This document shows, piece by piece, positions 44,971-55,114 of a stretch of DNA of 60,000 nucleotides. Below the pieces are notes generated by a model. It saw only the letters and a program-made list of their open reading frames with translations. It was not told the DNA's origin and did not search any database. This DNA is from Symsagittifera roscoffensis (taxonomy: Eukaryota; Xenacoelomorpha; Acoela; Convolutidae): assembly GCF_963678635.1 (NCBI RefSeq), contig NC_087070.1, positions 36,647,109 to 36,707,108 of the forward strand. Reading direction: 5' to 3'. Position 1 is the stretch's first letter. Every line of letters starts with the position of its first letter. The position numbers and the translations under genes are program-made.

Positions 44971-46333
44971 ATCGAAAAGTGAGATTGAAACCAAACCAAG
45001 CCGTAGTAGCGTTTAGGATGAGGAATCCTAATGAACTCAGTAATGACAGACAGGTGTGCCTGGTACCAAATCCAAACAGTAAGAGCTCGGCTATTTTAGG
45101 AAGAAGCTTCTCACTCACTCAAAGCGGACTGTGTGTGAGTGTGTTGTTGAACACAGAAGCAACAACAGTGACAATACAGAGGGGAACGAAACTTGGCTAC
45201 GCATTGCCTCTGAACACAGACTTTCAGAGTGTGGAGAAATTGAAAAAATTTGATGTAACTAAATGTTCCTTGCATGCGAACCAAGAATGTATACTGAAGA
45301 GAGTAAATGAATTGAAATCTTCTAGGAAATTGTTTTCAATGAAGTCGGAAACAGACGATGGGTTGTCTAGTTGTTCGAATTTTCCCGAGAGACCGGCAGA
45401 AACAGAGTTAGCAGCAAATAAACCGGTCCTACCTGAGATAGAACATTTGAAGGGTAAAATTCCAGACAAGGAACTAGATTCGCTCAGGGCGGTGCTAAGT
45501 CGGAACGCAGACGTTTTTTCGAAACATAAGGCCGACATAGGTTGCTGTAATTTTGTAGAACACGAGATTGAAATAGAAGAGGGCTCGGTACCTCATACGG
45601 AAAAGGCGAGAAGAATGACCCCTCATAAGTCAGAAGCGTGCAGGAAGGAAATCGAGATGTTAATGGAGTACGACATGATCGAGCCGTCGAAAACCCCGTG
45701 GGCTTGTGGCGTGGTCATGGCTAAAAAAAAGGGGGGCAACGCAGGTTTTGTTGTGATTTCCGTTATCTGAACGCAGTGACTATAAAGGACGCATACCCGA
45801 TTCCTCGCATCGATGAGAGCCTATCCAAGCTGGGGGACGCGAAGTTCTTCACGACGTTAGATCTGGGCTCGGTGTTCTGGCAAGTGCCACTCCGAAAGCA
45901 AGATCGTGAAAAGACGGGCTTCGCATGCGAGCTGGGATTGTTGCAGTGGAAGAGGATGCAACGCGTTTATTTGTTCGATTTGTGCGACGCGACGGCCACA
46001 TTCCAGCGACTGATGGCCCAGGCACTCACGAGTGTGACAAACAAATACGGGAATCTCATCATGTGTTACGTTGATGTTGTCGTGATCGCAACGCCAACCC
46101 TAGAGGATCACATAGAGAGGTTAGATGGGGTGTTTACTTGCATGAAGCAGGCGGGATTGAAGTGTAAGCCCTCGAAGTGTGAAATCCTCAGAGTGAGACC
46201 AGATCCCGAAGCGGTCGAAGCTGTTTTGACCTGGAAGGCACCCAAGACAGATACACAACTGATGAGTTTTTTGGGGTTCGCTAACTATTATCGGGAGTTC
46301 TTCAAGGGATACGCCGATAAAATATACCCCATT
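44955..46333 (+). pseudogene. pol: Reverse transcriptase of element B, catalytic box mutated
   Basis: Frame 44955-45770 covers the PR-RT connector and fingers (HKADIGCCNFVEHEIEIEEG, EYDMIEPSKTPWACGVVMAKKKGG). The frame breaks in the homopolymer run A8G6 near 45722-45737. Frame 45776-46333 gives YPIPRIDESLSKL, DLGSVFWQV, CDATATFQ (with a small insertion before it), and then YVDV at 46067-46078 instead of YVDD. The second catalytic Asp is thus Val. A stretch of about 14 residues (present in A as NYLGRMVDRHG) is missing before VRPDPEAV. TAA at 46334 ends the frame. Inactive as read. Confidence 0.87.
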
Positions 46334-47242
46334 TAACAGTTGATGAGAAACAAAGGCAAAAAGTTCACTTGGACTGATGAGGCACAAGTTTCATTTGAAA
46401 ACATTAAACGTGAACTTTACAAGGCACCAGTCCTCGGTATGCCAACAGAGAAGGGGATGTTTGCGTTAGACACGGATGCATCAGTGGTTGCGATATCAGG
46501 CATACTTCACCAGGAGCAAGAGTGGAACGGGAGAACGGTTCTCCGTCCAATAGCCTACGGAAGTAAGGTCTTGAACGATACCGAGATGAAGTATGCCGCA
46601 CCGAAAGCGGAAATGTTCGCGGTGATCACTTTCGTGGAAAAATACAGGGCCTAATTGGGGAGTGCTCCCTTCAAGTTGCGTGTGGATAATCGTGCCCATG
46701 CCTGGCTGAAAACCTATTCGATGGACCAAAGTTATATTGGTCGTTGGATCGTGCGCCTGGACGGATACCACATGATCATAGAGCACCGTACCCGTGACAA
46801 GCATCAAAATGCTGATAGCCTCAGCAAGAAGACAGAATTCTATGAGCGACTCGAAGAAAAGCAAGCTAACCAAGCGGAGGTCAAAGACGGGTTTTCTTTC
46901 CTAGACAAGGAGACTTACGACAAACTACCACTCACTAGGTGGCTGGATAAGTCAGGGCACCCTATACCAGGACACCCTGAAATTCCAGTGGAAACGGCCG
47001 CTGAGATAAAGATTTTAGCCAGGGGTGAACCCGTTCCGCTGGATCTGCTAGTCCGATCCAATCTGGTACAGCAGGAGCTCACCAGGTTGGGTATAAACAG
47101 CAAAGCTCTGCTAAATAGGACAGTGAAAGTGGCGCCGGACGTCATGGGGAAACTTCGTAACTTGCTGGATAGAGAAGTCGACAGACATGATCGTGAGTGG
47201 ATGGAGACCATGCAGCGATTGACCGTAACTGAGAAAACGTAG
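46334..47242 (+). pseudogene. pol: RNase H of element B
   Basis: Same frame as RT, with in-frame stops at 46334, 46652 (TAA for Tyr in A) and 47240. Motifs: LDTDASVVAISGIL, APKAEMFAV, RVDNRAHAWL, KHQNADSLSK. The linker FLDKETYDKLPLTRWLDKSGHPIPGHPEIP then runs toward integrase. Confidence 0.82.
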
Positions 47243-47251
47243 AAGAGGTCA

Positions 47252-48058
47252 GTGATCATTCGCGGTCGCGATGTGGAACGGGATTGCTGGTCGATAGTGA
47301 ACCAGCTGGTGACCTCAATGCCGAAGGATTTCTTGTTGAGGACTTCAGTCACAGAACGTGGGAGACCGACTCCGGTCCAAGTTACTGAGGAAGTCAGGGT
47401 CAAGTCGAAATCCAGCTTCACGAGAAAAGTACATTTCACGGATGTAAAAGAAGAGTACGATCCGAGCTCAGATTGCTCTTCCGGGGACGAAACAATGTCC
47501 GGGGAGTCGGACACCTTCAGGCCCGTGCAGAACGATTTGTCCGGGGAGAGGTTGATGAGACCACCTAGGGACAGAAATTTGTCTGGGGAGTCGGATTCAA
47601 AGCGACCAACGGACAGAGTTTTGTCTGGGGAGTCGAGAAACATCCCAGACAGATTGGAACATGATGATGCGGAATCATTCGGCTCAAGTGATGACTCGAG
47701 GCCTCAGTCCTGGGACAACACATCCGAGACTACTTCCAATTCTGATGCATCGGAGATTGCGATTCATTCCTTGTTGGTGGACTGGAAGCAGCGCGGGCTG
47801 GACAAAGAAATGCATCAGGATCCAAACAGGGGCAGGTACACCTCCGGCGAGGAGGGCACTGTGGTGGATAATGCCGCCGATGAGCTCGAGCTGATAGCAG
47901 TCTCGAAACGCCCAACCAGATTGCTGCCACTTGGTACGGTCATCCGTACCAATCTGGAACCATTTGTGCAGGAAGCAACGCCTTTGAGGAAGATATGGTG
48001 TGTCAAATTGATGGACGATGCCCATGCTCCGGAGATAATGAGCGGCCAATTAAAGTGA
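47252..48058 (+). pseudogene. RNase H-integrase linker of element B with LSGES repeats
   Basis: 268 codons, same frame as RT. After CWSIVNQLVTSMPKDF comes an acidic linker with tandem repeats TMSGESD, DLSGERL, NLSGESD and VLSGESR, encoded by (t)ttgtc(c/t)ggggag at 47494, 47536, 47578 and 47620. SSDDSRPQSW and SEIAIHSLLVDWKQRGLDKEMHQDPNRG follow. A has a shorter version. The frame then moves at about 48000-48058. Confidence 0.7.
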
Positions 48059-48620
48059 TAAAGACGTATCTGAAAGCCAGATACCGGCTGTCGGATCTCC
48101 TAAGGGCTCAACGAAATGATAAAATGACGAGCAATCTGAAGAGATGGATCGAGAATGGAGCACCTGACAAAGGAGATTTGGAGGAGGACAGCTACAAGAT
48201 TTTGAAGCAGTTTTACATGAAGAGAAAAGATCTCCTGTACCTGAATAAAGACGGAATCGTAGCCTGTAAATGGAAAGAGGAGGACAAGGTCCTTTACAAG
48301 TACAATTCGATAGTATTACCACAGTTGTACCAGACTGAGTTGCTCTTTCGTTCACATGATCAGATGGGCCATCAAGGAGTGGACAAAGTGTACAACAGGA
48401 TACAGAAACGATTCGAATGGCCTGGTTTGAAAAAGGCTTGAAAAAGGCTTGCAAAAGACCCCAGAAAACTAATATTCCCTCTGCAGTCAATAGAATCATC
48501 GGGATTCAATGAAGTAGTGCAGATTGATCACCAAAAGATATGCATGACAGCCACGGGCTACAATCAGGTGCTGGTAATGATTGACCATTTTACGAAATAT
48601 GCAGAGGGGACGTCGATGGA
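47995..48620 (+). pseudogene. pol: Integrase fragment of element B
   Basis: The 47995-48441 frame gives KTYLKARYRLSDLLRAQRND, then the first half of the zinc finger (SHDQMGHQGVDKVYNRI). The Cys half (CLSCQQ in A) is deleted near 48441. In another frame VVQIDHQKICMT (first catalytic Asp) and MIDHFTKYAEG follow. There the sequence jumps straight to the macro-like ORF start. About 1.37 kb equivalent to A 26055-27420, holding the other two catalytic residues, the GPY/F module and the pol extension, is missing. Not functional. Confidence 0.82.
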
Positions 48621-49231
48621 TATGTTTGTCCGGGGAGTGGGGGTAGGACTCACCTACACCAAAAATCTGATCATTAAAAAATTAAAATCGGCAAGAGAGA
48701 CCGGAGAACTAGAGACGGAGGGCGAGAACGCTAAAAAACCACCTTTTGGACGAATTTTTGAATTTTAATTTGACCTACCGAACCATTATTCAAATAATAT
48801 TGTCATAACAGACAGCGATTTCATACTCACGGAACGTACATGCGCTATAGCGATAACCGCGGATGTAAGCTTCAAAACAGCACTAGCGGCTGATTTCAAA
48901 AGAGAGTATAATAACATAAAGTTTTTGTGGAAGCAGAGGCCTGGTGTGGGAGGGATGATAGCGCTGCATAGATACCAAGGAAATATTTGTGTTTCCGGGT
49001 TACAAGGCCACTGATAGGCAACACGTAGATCCAGAGAGCTTGGTATTGGCCTTGACTCGACTTAGGGATTTTCTGGTAGAGAGAGGAGTGACCTCTCTCT
49101 CGTTACCAGTATATGATCCTAATAGGGGAAAGCTACATCCGAGAGAGTTGTACGCCCTTGTACACGTGATATTTTCAGAAACTGACATAGAGTTTTACTT
49201 ACATAAAAAAAACGATCTGAGCATATGCTAG
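48610..49231 (+). pseudogene. Macro-domain-like ORF of element B, broken
   Basis: Starting at SMDMFVRGVGVG (48610 on; ATG 48616), in frame with the deleted integrase. TAA at about 48766-48768 stands for a Tyr codon (TAT in A). Homology continues FILTERTCAIAITADVSFKTALAADFKREY and FLWKQRPGVGGM. It then shifts near 48965 and resumes at 48989-49231 with RQHVDPESLVLALTRLRDFLVERGV, LSLPVYDPNRGKLHPRELYALVHVIFS and TDIEFYLHKK. The strands and helices resembling an OARD1/TARG1 macro domain, and the altered loops (SFKTALA, YDPNRG), match those in A. The altered loops are therefore a family trait rather than decay. Confidence 0.62.
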
Positions 49232-49696
49232 GAGTCGCATTCGGCGATAAGTGGTTTTTATTAAGTTCACTTTATAGAGATTAGGATTGAGTCGTGTTAG
49301 CTACTAGGGAATATGTTTTTAGGTAATAATGTAGATATATGATGTTTATGTGTTATGTTATTGTTAGGGTATGTTTTATGTGATGTTTGTGTCCTGAAAG
49401 GCCTGGAACACTCCGGGTATGAAAGGTGACAGCGCTCATTCGTGTTACCTCGATAAGGTTGAAGGTGGACGATCCACCTTGGTGCTAAGTTTTAAATCAG
49501 TAACGAAGACAAATTTCAATGGATTGTCTTAAAGGAGAAAACTCTGAATGATATTTTATCCTGAAAATGGGACCGCATGGAATGATGGTTCTAAGTCGTG
49601 ACTTGTTTTTTTTAGATCTTGATTGATCAAATTTTGTTTACTGAATCAAAGCAAACTTGAAGAGTCTTGAAGAGACACGAGAATCAACACGTAGAA
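49232..49696. promoter_or_regulatory. Intergenic region before ORF2 of element B, with splice-acceptor-like site
   Basis: A 465-base spacer without ORF, including a gttatg-rich patch (49338-49385) as in A. ttttttttag|atcttgattgatc (AG at 49614-49615) parallels the site before ORF2 in A. It lies 82 bases upstream of ATG 49697, consistent with a leader-exon or spliced-leader acceptor. Confidence 0.5.
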
Positions 49697-50830
49697 ATGG
49701 GCGATACAACTGAGTTAATGGAATTCCTCTCAGCGAGTCTAGGAGCGACTCTAGACGAGATCTATCAGCGGCTGATTGATTGTGATTTTACACGAGAAGA
49801 CCCGGGATTGGCGATGTTTGTGGTCGCACTCCTCAACGCGTTGGGACGAGAGGGTCGAGAGAATTGTCCCACAGAAGTGGTGTTAATGATGGCCTTCGGC
49901 GAGTCCGGGACCGCCGAGAGAAGTCGAAATCGATTCATGAGATGGCGCCGAGGAGAAATGTCCGGACACGAATTGGCTCGTGAGCCGGGACTAGGCGAGC
50001 AAAGGGATCACCGGCTAGGTGAGATGCCCCTACCTGTTCAGCCTGCGCAGCCGCTCATCGCAGCGAAAAGACTACGTGATGGGCCGGGCCCGTCACACTC
50101 AGTAGACTCCCCAACAGCTGCTCCTCCTCTCAAGAGAGTGAAGGTGAGCGAGATCGAGATGCAGACCTCGGAGACGATCGAGACCTTGGAGAAGAAAAAA
50201 AGTGATCAGAACGAGCTGTGTGCCAAGCTGCAGGAGTACAGGACAATATCTCGAGAAAGGGACGAATGGAAGTAGAAGTTTGAAGACCTGCAAATAGCCC
50301 ACAAGGAAGAGGAGATAAAACATCTGAAGGAGCTATATCTGGCGAGGGTGAGTCAAGTATCACCGGAGGTTCTGGCTACGATGAACTCCTCGGAAGCATC
50401 CAGGGACACACGTCCCAGGACGAGCGCACAGGAACTGTGCGCACCGAGAGGGCCCGAGGCCCCTCAGCAGACACCACGGTCAGCTCCCAACCCGAGAAAC
50501 ACGATACCAGACCCCTCCGACACCTATCTCGCTCCTCAGTTTCAAGAGTCCTTCAATCAGGTGGCTAGAGCAACAATGGATGAGATCAACAGAACCACGG
50601 GGCGGACATTGGGTAGGGTCGTCCCTTCCCAACACTTTGATCATTCTTCCAGCAGCTCGGAGCGAGCACCTCGAACTGTAGTACTGACAGGGACTGCGCA
50701 TGACGGGACGATTCAGAAATCTCGCGTGGTTGATATTAGAAAGAATCAAACGGTGCGCAACCAGTTCGTGCAAGTGGCCACGGAGCTTCCTCGCGCTTGT
50801 TTGAATGGCATGAGCTGGTACCCGCCATAA
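49697..50830 (+). pseudogene. ORF2 N-terminal domain and coiled coil, element B
   Basis: I chose ATG 49697 (MGDTTELMEFLSASLGATLDE) because the homologous A frame begins at the equivalent Met. The frame runs to 50830 with one TAG (50273-50275). First about 110 residues: a helical domain (EIYQRLIDCDF, AMFVVALLNALGR, PTEVVLMMAFGE), conserved in A. Then a Pro-rich stretch with a basic patch (PPLKRVKV), a coiled coil (SDQNELCAKLQEYRTISRERDEW, EEEIKHLKELYL), a Ser/Pro linker, and a beta-rich segment ending KSRVVDIRKNQ. A frameshift at about 50797-50830 leads to the SGNH domain. The helical domain plus coiled coil suggests oligomerisation. No nucleic-acid-binding motif was seen. Confidence 0.65.
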
Positions 50831-51582
50831 GCAACCAGGCAATTCCCTCAGGGAGTCGTCATTTGGTTATAGGGGACAGTTTGGTGAGAGATCTAAACGA
50901 GATCTTTGTCGATGGGCAGACTACTGTCCTATCTTTTGGAGGCGCTTCCGTGGCTCAATTCATCAAGATGATGGAGTTCCAGGGAGATGATCACCTAGAC
51001 ACGTTGGTGATAATGCTCGGGACTAATGACGTTTCGAGGGCCCCTGTAACCCCAGAGGGCAAGTGTGAACCCCTACTGGTCTGCCTTCTGAATGAACTGA
51101 AGGAGAAGTACAGGCCCAGACTTGTGGTTCTATGCACGATACCACAGAACCCGGAGATGGGCACGCCGGTTGCAGACTTTATGAATGGTAACGTGACCCG
51201 GTGGAACGAGATGACTCGCGGTCTGGTAAGGAGCAACCCCAGCGAGCTGCGACTCATAAATTTAGAAAACATGCTGCGCATGATTGATCACCTCACGCTC
51301 ACCAGGGACGGCATACACTTCAATACCCATGAAGGGAGGCGCTGGATAAACGACGTGTTCCAGATGCAGTTGAAGGAAATGGAACAAGAATTGAGGACAA
51401 CCGGCTCACTGGCTCGGACCAGTTCGACTGGAGGAGGTAGAGTGAGGGGTAATGTGCCAGAATCACTCGCCAATCGCCTCGGGCCCCTGAAAATGGAAAG
51501 GGGTGCAACTGCTCCCGTCGCTCCGAGCTCAGATGTGAGAGCGAGGTTGGGAATGCCCCTCCTCCCAGGACTCAACCGTTAG
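50797..51582 (+). CDS. SGNH/GDSL-hydrolase-like domain of ORF2, element B
   Basis: A 261-codon frame holds the whole domain: block I HLVIGDSLVRDL (GDS codons 50872-50880), block II LSFGGASVAQFI, block III VIMLGTNDVS (about 51018-51030), a central strand RLVVLCTIPQNPEMG, and block V LTRDGIHFNTHEG (about 51307-51321). The Ser nucleophile, oxyanion-hole Gly and Asn, and the Asp-His pair of the SGNH family are all present in the right order and at usual spacing, about 150 residues between Ser and His. The family hydrolyses esters. Related esterase domains are known in ORF1 of CR1-like non-LTR elements. After the domain come two of three RLG motifs. A frame change follows near 51580. Confidence 0.8.
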   Translation: MFEWHELVPAISNQAIPSGSRHLVIGDSLVRDLNEIFVDGQTTVLSFGGASVAQFIKMMEFQGDDHLDTLVIMLGTNDVSRAPVTPEGKCEPLLVCLLNELKEKYRPRLVVLCTIPQNPEMGTPVADFMNGNVTRWNEMTRGLVRSNPSELRLINLENMLRMIDHLTLTRDGIHFNTHEGRRWINDVFQMQLKEMEQELRTTGSLARTSSTGGGRVRGNVPESLANRLGPLKMERGATAPVAPSSDVRARLGMPLLPGLNR

Positions 51583-51584
51583 AG

Positions 51585-52334
51585 AGCCGACTTGGCAGAT
51601 CGGTTGATCAGAGCCGGATTAGCTCTCAGACCGTGTCTAGGAGGAATGATACGTCTGCCACAGCAACTCCTGCTTCGACAACAGGACAATCGACGAGCGC
51701 CGTGCCGACGAAGGGAGTCGAACCAAACAGTGTGCTGCTCTGGAACCGTCCAGATCCCAGTGGTTGGGGACAATATAAGACAGACATGTCGGCAAAATTG
51801 AACATGAATATATTGACGTGTCGGAAGGATGCAAGGAATATGATCGGAGGAGAGGGTCCCACAGTGTCACGATTGTACCGAATACCGGGTGTGGATTGGC
51901 TGGTAGCGGGACAGGAACAGTTCAGCTCAGCGACTACGCTCAGGTATGTGGACCTCAATGGATTGCCTCAGGACAATACCCTTGGACCCTTGAACACCCG
52001 ATCTCTCACGGACGTCCGTCGAAGAGCCAGAGAGCTGACACCGCCTGCTAGGAAGGGTAAGTTTCTGGCAGAGAATAAGCCCAACAACAAGCATCACAAG
52101 ATGTACAGACAGTTTGCTAAACCTCCCGGCCAAGCGCCTGGTGAATACTCGAGAGACTATCCCCGAGCGACCTCGGTGGAAGGAGACGACAGGAGATATG
52201 CAGGGCTGACGGCACCAGTCGGTGACAGCCTGTTTGCCGCTTATGATACCCTGGATATGAAGGTTGCCAAATATCTGATAGTGGCCATTCGGATTATCTC
52301 TACACGCCCCGTTCTCTCTTTTGGCCTGATGTGA
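51585..52334 (+). pseudogene. ORF2 linker and conserved domain after SGNH, element B
   Basis: Homologous to A 31870-32613. It begins with the third RLG motif (ESRLGRSV), a Thr/Ser-rich linker and LLWNRPDPSGWGQYKTDM. The conserved stretch VDWLVAGQEQFSSATTLRY, NNTLGPLNTRSLTDV-like (here DNTLGPLNTR), KMYRQFAKPPG, and RRYAGL...LFAAYDTLDMKVAKYLI follows. The frame closes at TGA 52332-52334, while the homology has moved to the -1 frame at about 52260-52280, as in A. Confidence 0.6.
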
Positions 52335-55108
52335 TTTTCTTGACGGCGCCTAAGTTGAACTGGGGACAATCAGCAGGCATAATGATAAGTGTACGAAGGG
52401 TGGTCAGCATGGAACCGCAGGTGATAGTGGTTGCAGGCTCGAATGATCCCCTACGGAGCAGAGGGTTGTTGTCCCGTCAGACGGATGGATCGATCCCGAG
52501 CAATGAGGTCATAGGAGAGGCGATATTGACATTGCTCTCGGCCATGGCTGAGGTAGAGACATCAGTGAAACAACGCTTCACTCAAAATGTGGTGAAGGTT
52601 GTCTTTGTGTTATCACCGGGGTACGCCACATTGCCAGAACCCCTTCAGTTTGTGTACACGATGGTCACAACGATAGCAGAGGCACGATTCAGCGTGATAA
52701 TAGCCGCGCCAAACAGAACCGTGGACCCCAACAACTACTACCCATACCGATCTGAGCTTCCTGCCATTTGGGCTGACATTTCTAATGCCATACAGGGGTT
52801 CAAGGATTGTAGCACAACTCGGTTGGTGCTGGATGAAGTTCTGGGGTTGGAGCTGTTCAACTTCGCCATATTATTGAAATTGAGGCCAGGAGTAGATGAC
52901 GATAATTTGTTAGTACAACAGATGGCTAATGATTTTTGGTTCAGGCAAATGGATCACGCAGAAAATGAACAGGGGAGGACGGTTAGAAAAAATATGACGT
53001 CGGCAGAAGAGGATCTCATGGCATTGGTTTTGCGTACGAAGCCACACACCAACGCATGGTTGTACCTGTCACCGAGATTGTGTACCTTGGGGGAAGATGC
53101 GTTCGAGCATGCACCGGCGGTGATCAAAGGGATACACGCGTATCTGAAAAACTTGTTTAATGAAAGGGAGTTAGCCGGGGGCATGATGTTGCAGTTGATG
53201 CAGGACGTGAATACGATGTCATTGGATGAGTTCCAAGCTGATATCTTGGCCACGAGGGCACAATATGAACAATCAGACGCTGTCTTGGGTGGAATGGGAG
53301 TGGGATGGACGCCATCCTTCTTGTCAACATGTTATCCGAGGGCATCCAGGAACCTGATCGCGAGCTTCGTCAAGGATATCCGGAAACTGTCAATCGGCTT
53401 GATATTGGCCTTGTATGTGACATTTGGTTACGAGAATTTCGTGAAGGGACCTGCGAATCTCTTTACCCAAGCTTTGGCAGACCTGAGATTGGACGGGCTC
53501 CTCACCCTGATCGCTATGACGTACGGCAGGTTAGGAGATCTGCTCGTGCTGTTGCGATACCCAGAACAGCTTCAGGGAACGAGTCGTGAATTCAACGCGC
53601 AGTTGGAAACCGCCTCGCTCAAAAAGATGAAGGACTGGAGGATCCTCCTGCTCCAATATCTCCTGCAACTGAACAGGAGCGTCACAGGAGAGGATAAGGT
53701 GGCGACGGATGCGGGTGAGTGCAAACAGTACTGTGGCATGCCTTTGCTGACAGATCAGGCTGTCATGATGCGGATCGATTGGCTGGCTCTGATTCATGGA
53801 CTACGGGAGTTTGTCACGGTGGTGTATGGACCCATGATGTCATTTGCGTTCCCCGATGTGCAAGTAAAGGCATACAGGAACTCGGTGTTGTATGTCAACC
53901 TAGTTTCGATAGTGGATTGCTCCGTGCTGAATTGGGTGGAACAGAAGGAGCTAAGAGGGCTAGCCAGCGACGACAGGCTATTTGGAAGAATATCGGAGCC
54001 GGGTTGGGTGTTGATGAACTTCAACAACAACTTTAAATGCCCAATGGGCCGCGAGGACCTTTCCCATGTCCAGTTCAACCCGAAGCTTTGGAATCTGCGA
54101 CCAGTGGTAAAGGATTCAGGAGAGGCGATGAGGGTCCCACTTGTGCCAGAGGCCTACGCACACGTGAAAGAGAACCAGCAAGCGTGGCTTTCCGGGTCCA
54201 GGCCGCTGCCGGACCAATGCCCTCGATACCCACCGATAAGGAGGATGTTGTTGGGAGTCACATCTCCCGTAATTGCCCCTCGCATCGGAGCGGCTCGTGA
54301 TGCGGATAAGAGAATGCTGAAGTGGAGTGAAGGGATGGAGCCGCGCTTCATCAGTTGGAACGTTGCGGCCATGCACACGTTTGACTTCACATTTCCTGAT
54401 ATTTGGAGCCGGAAGAAGATCAAAGCATCACCTTCCAGGAAACCAGAGGTCTCGACTGGGGTGTGGAATGATGTGTATGCACCTGCAGATGACCTATCGA
54501 GATTGAAGTGGTCAGGGGAGGTGAAGGTAGTAATCCTGGAGGTCGCGAAGGAGTGCAGAGGAGGCACTTACATAACGGTGGATGATCTAGCGCCACATGG
54601 CGAGGAGTCGGTAGAATTCCTAGTGAACGATGAGTTATTCTACCATGCAGGGAATCTGACCGTACCGGCACGGCCGGACTCGGGCAGGGATATGCGACAA
54701 CGCATTTCGGGACCTAAGCCAAAACCAGACACAAACAATGACGAGCAGATGGATCAGGACGATGATCACATGGAGGGAAAGGGAGAGAAATTGAGTGAAT
54801 TAGAGAGAGACTTGCTGGAATACCAGTTTAGTGAAGACGACGACGGGGAAGTTGATGGGAATCTATTGCTGATGACACCATCGTCTTTCATGTCCCCTAC
54901 AAAGGAGGCGCCGGCCAGCTTATCCCCAGTGGAACCAATAAGCCTGGCAGTGGACTACCGGATGAGGGATCTACAGAAACTGCTCCATGAGTCACCAAGG
55001 AGGAGGAAGATTGAGGAGAGTATGAGGGTAGCTTTCCGGAGCACGCTACCGGAAGAAGAGTGGGAGAGATACCAGAGTGAACTTGAACGTGAGTCTGGAG
55101 TAACCTAG
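52331..55108 (+). CDS. ORF2 central region, element B: second G-x-N-D domain and large unassigned protein
   Basis: The longest open frame in the window (925 codons). The true start is not here: coding homology enters this frame upstream (YLYTPRSLFWPDVIFL at about 52281-52338) and the first codon counted is GTG. Residues about 30-45 read VIVVAGSNDPLRSRG (AGSND codons 52433-52447), resembling SGNH block III. Strand VVKVVFVLSPGYATLPEPLQ and IAAPNRTVDPNNYYPYRSELPAIWADI follow. Residues about 200-800 are mostly helical and unassigned. The last 150 residues are acidic (DEQMDQDDDHMEGKGEKL). It ends at TAG 55106-55108, after which the same frame continues. Almost all of it is deleted in A. Confidence 0.6.
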   Translation: MIFLTAPKLNWGQSAGIMISVRRVVSMEPQVIVVAGSNDPLRSRGLLSRQTDGSIPSNEVIGEAILTLLSAMAEVETSVKQRFTQNVVKVVFVLSPGYATLPEPLQFVYTMVTTIAEARFSVIIAAPNRTVDPNNYYPYRSELPAIWADISNAIQGFKDCSTTRLVLDEVLGLELFNFAILLKLRPGVDDDNLLVQQMANDFWFRQMDHAENEQGRTVRKNMTSAEEDLMALVLRTKPHTNAWLYLSPRLCTLGEDAFEHAPAVIKGIHAYLKNLFNERELAGGMMLQLMQDVNTMSLDEFQADILATRAQYEQSDAVLGGMGVGWTPSFLSTCYPRASRNLIASFVKDIRKLSIGLILALYVTFGYENFVKGPANLFTQALADLRLDGLLTLIAMTYGRLGDLLVLLRYPEQLQGTSREFNAQLETASLKKMKDWRILLLQYLLQLNRSVTGEDKVATDAGECKQYCGMPLLTDQAVMMRIDWLALIHGLREFVTVVYGPMMSFAFPDVQVKAYRNSVLYVNLVSIVDCSVLNWVEQKELRGLASDDRLFGRISEPGWVLMNFNNNFKCPMGREDLSHVQFNPKLWNLRPVVKDSGEAMRVPLVPEAYAHVKENQQAWLSGSRPLPDQCPRYPPIRRMLLGVTSPVIAPRIGAARDADKRMLKWSEGMEPRFISWNVAAMHTFDFTFPDIWSRKKIKASPSRKPEVSTGVWNDVYAPADDLSRLKWSGEVKVVILEVAKECRGGTYITVDDLAPHGEESVEFLVNDELFYHAGNLTVPARPDSGRDMRQRISGPKPKPDTNNDEQMDQDDDHMEGKGEKLSELERDLLEYQFSEDDDGEVDGNLLLMTPSSFMSPTKEAPASLSPVEPISLAVDYRMRDLQKLLHESPRRRKIEESMRVAFRSTLPEEEWERYQSELERESGVT

Positions 55109-55114
55109 AACCGA

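Noticed and set aside
45722-45737. A8G6 run in B RT as a programmed -1 slippery site
   Set aside because: It lies in the middle of RT and element A has no such run, so an indel or sequencing error is likelier.
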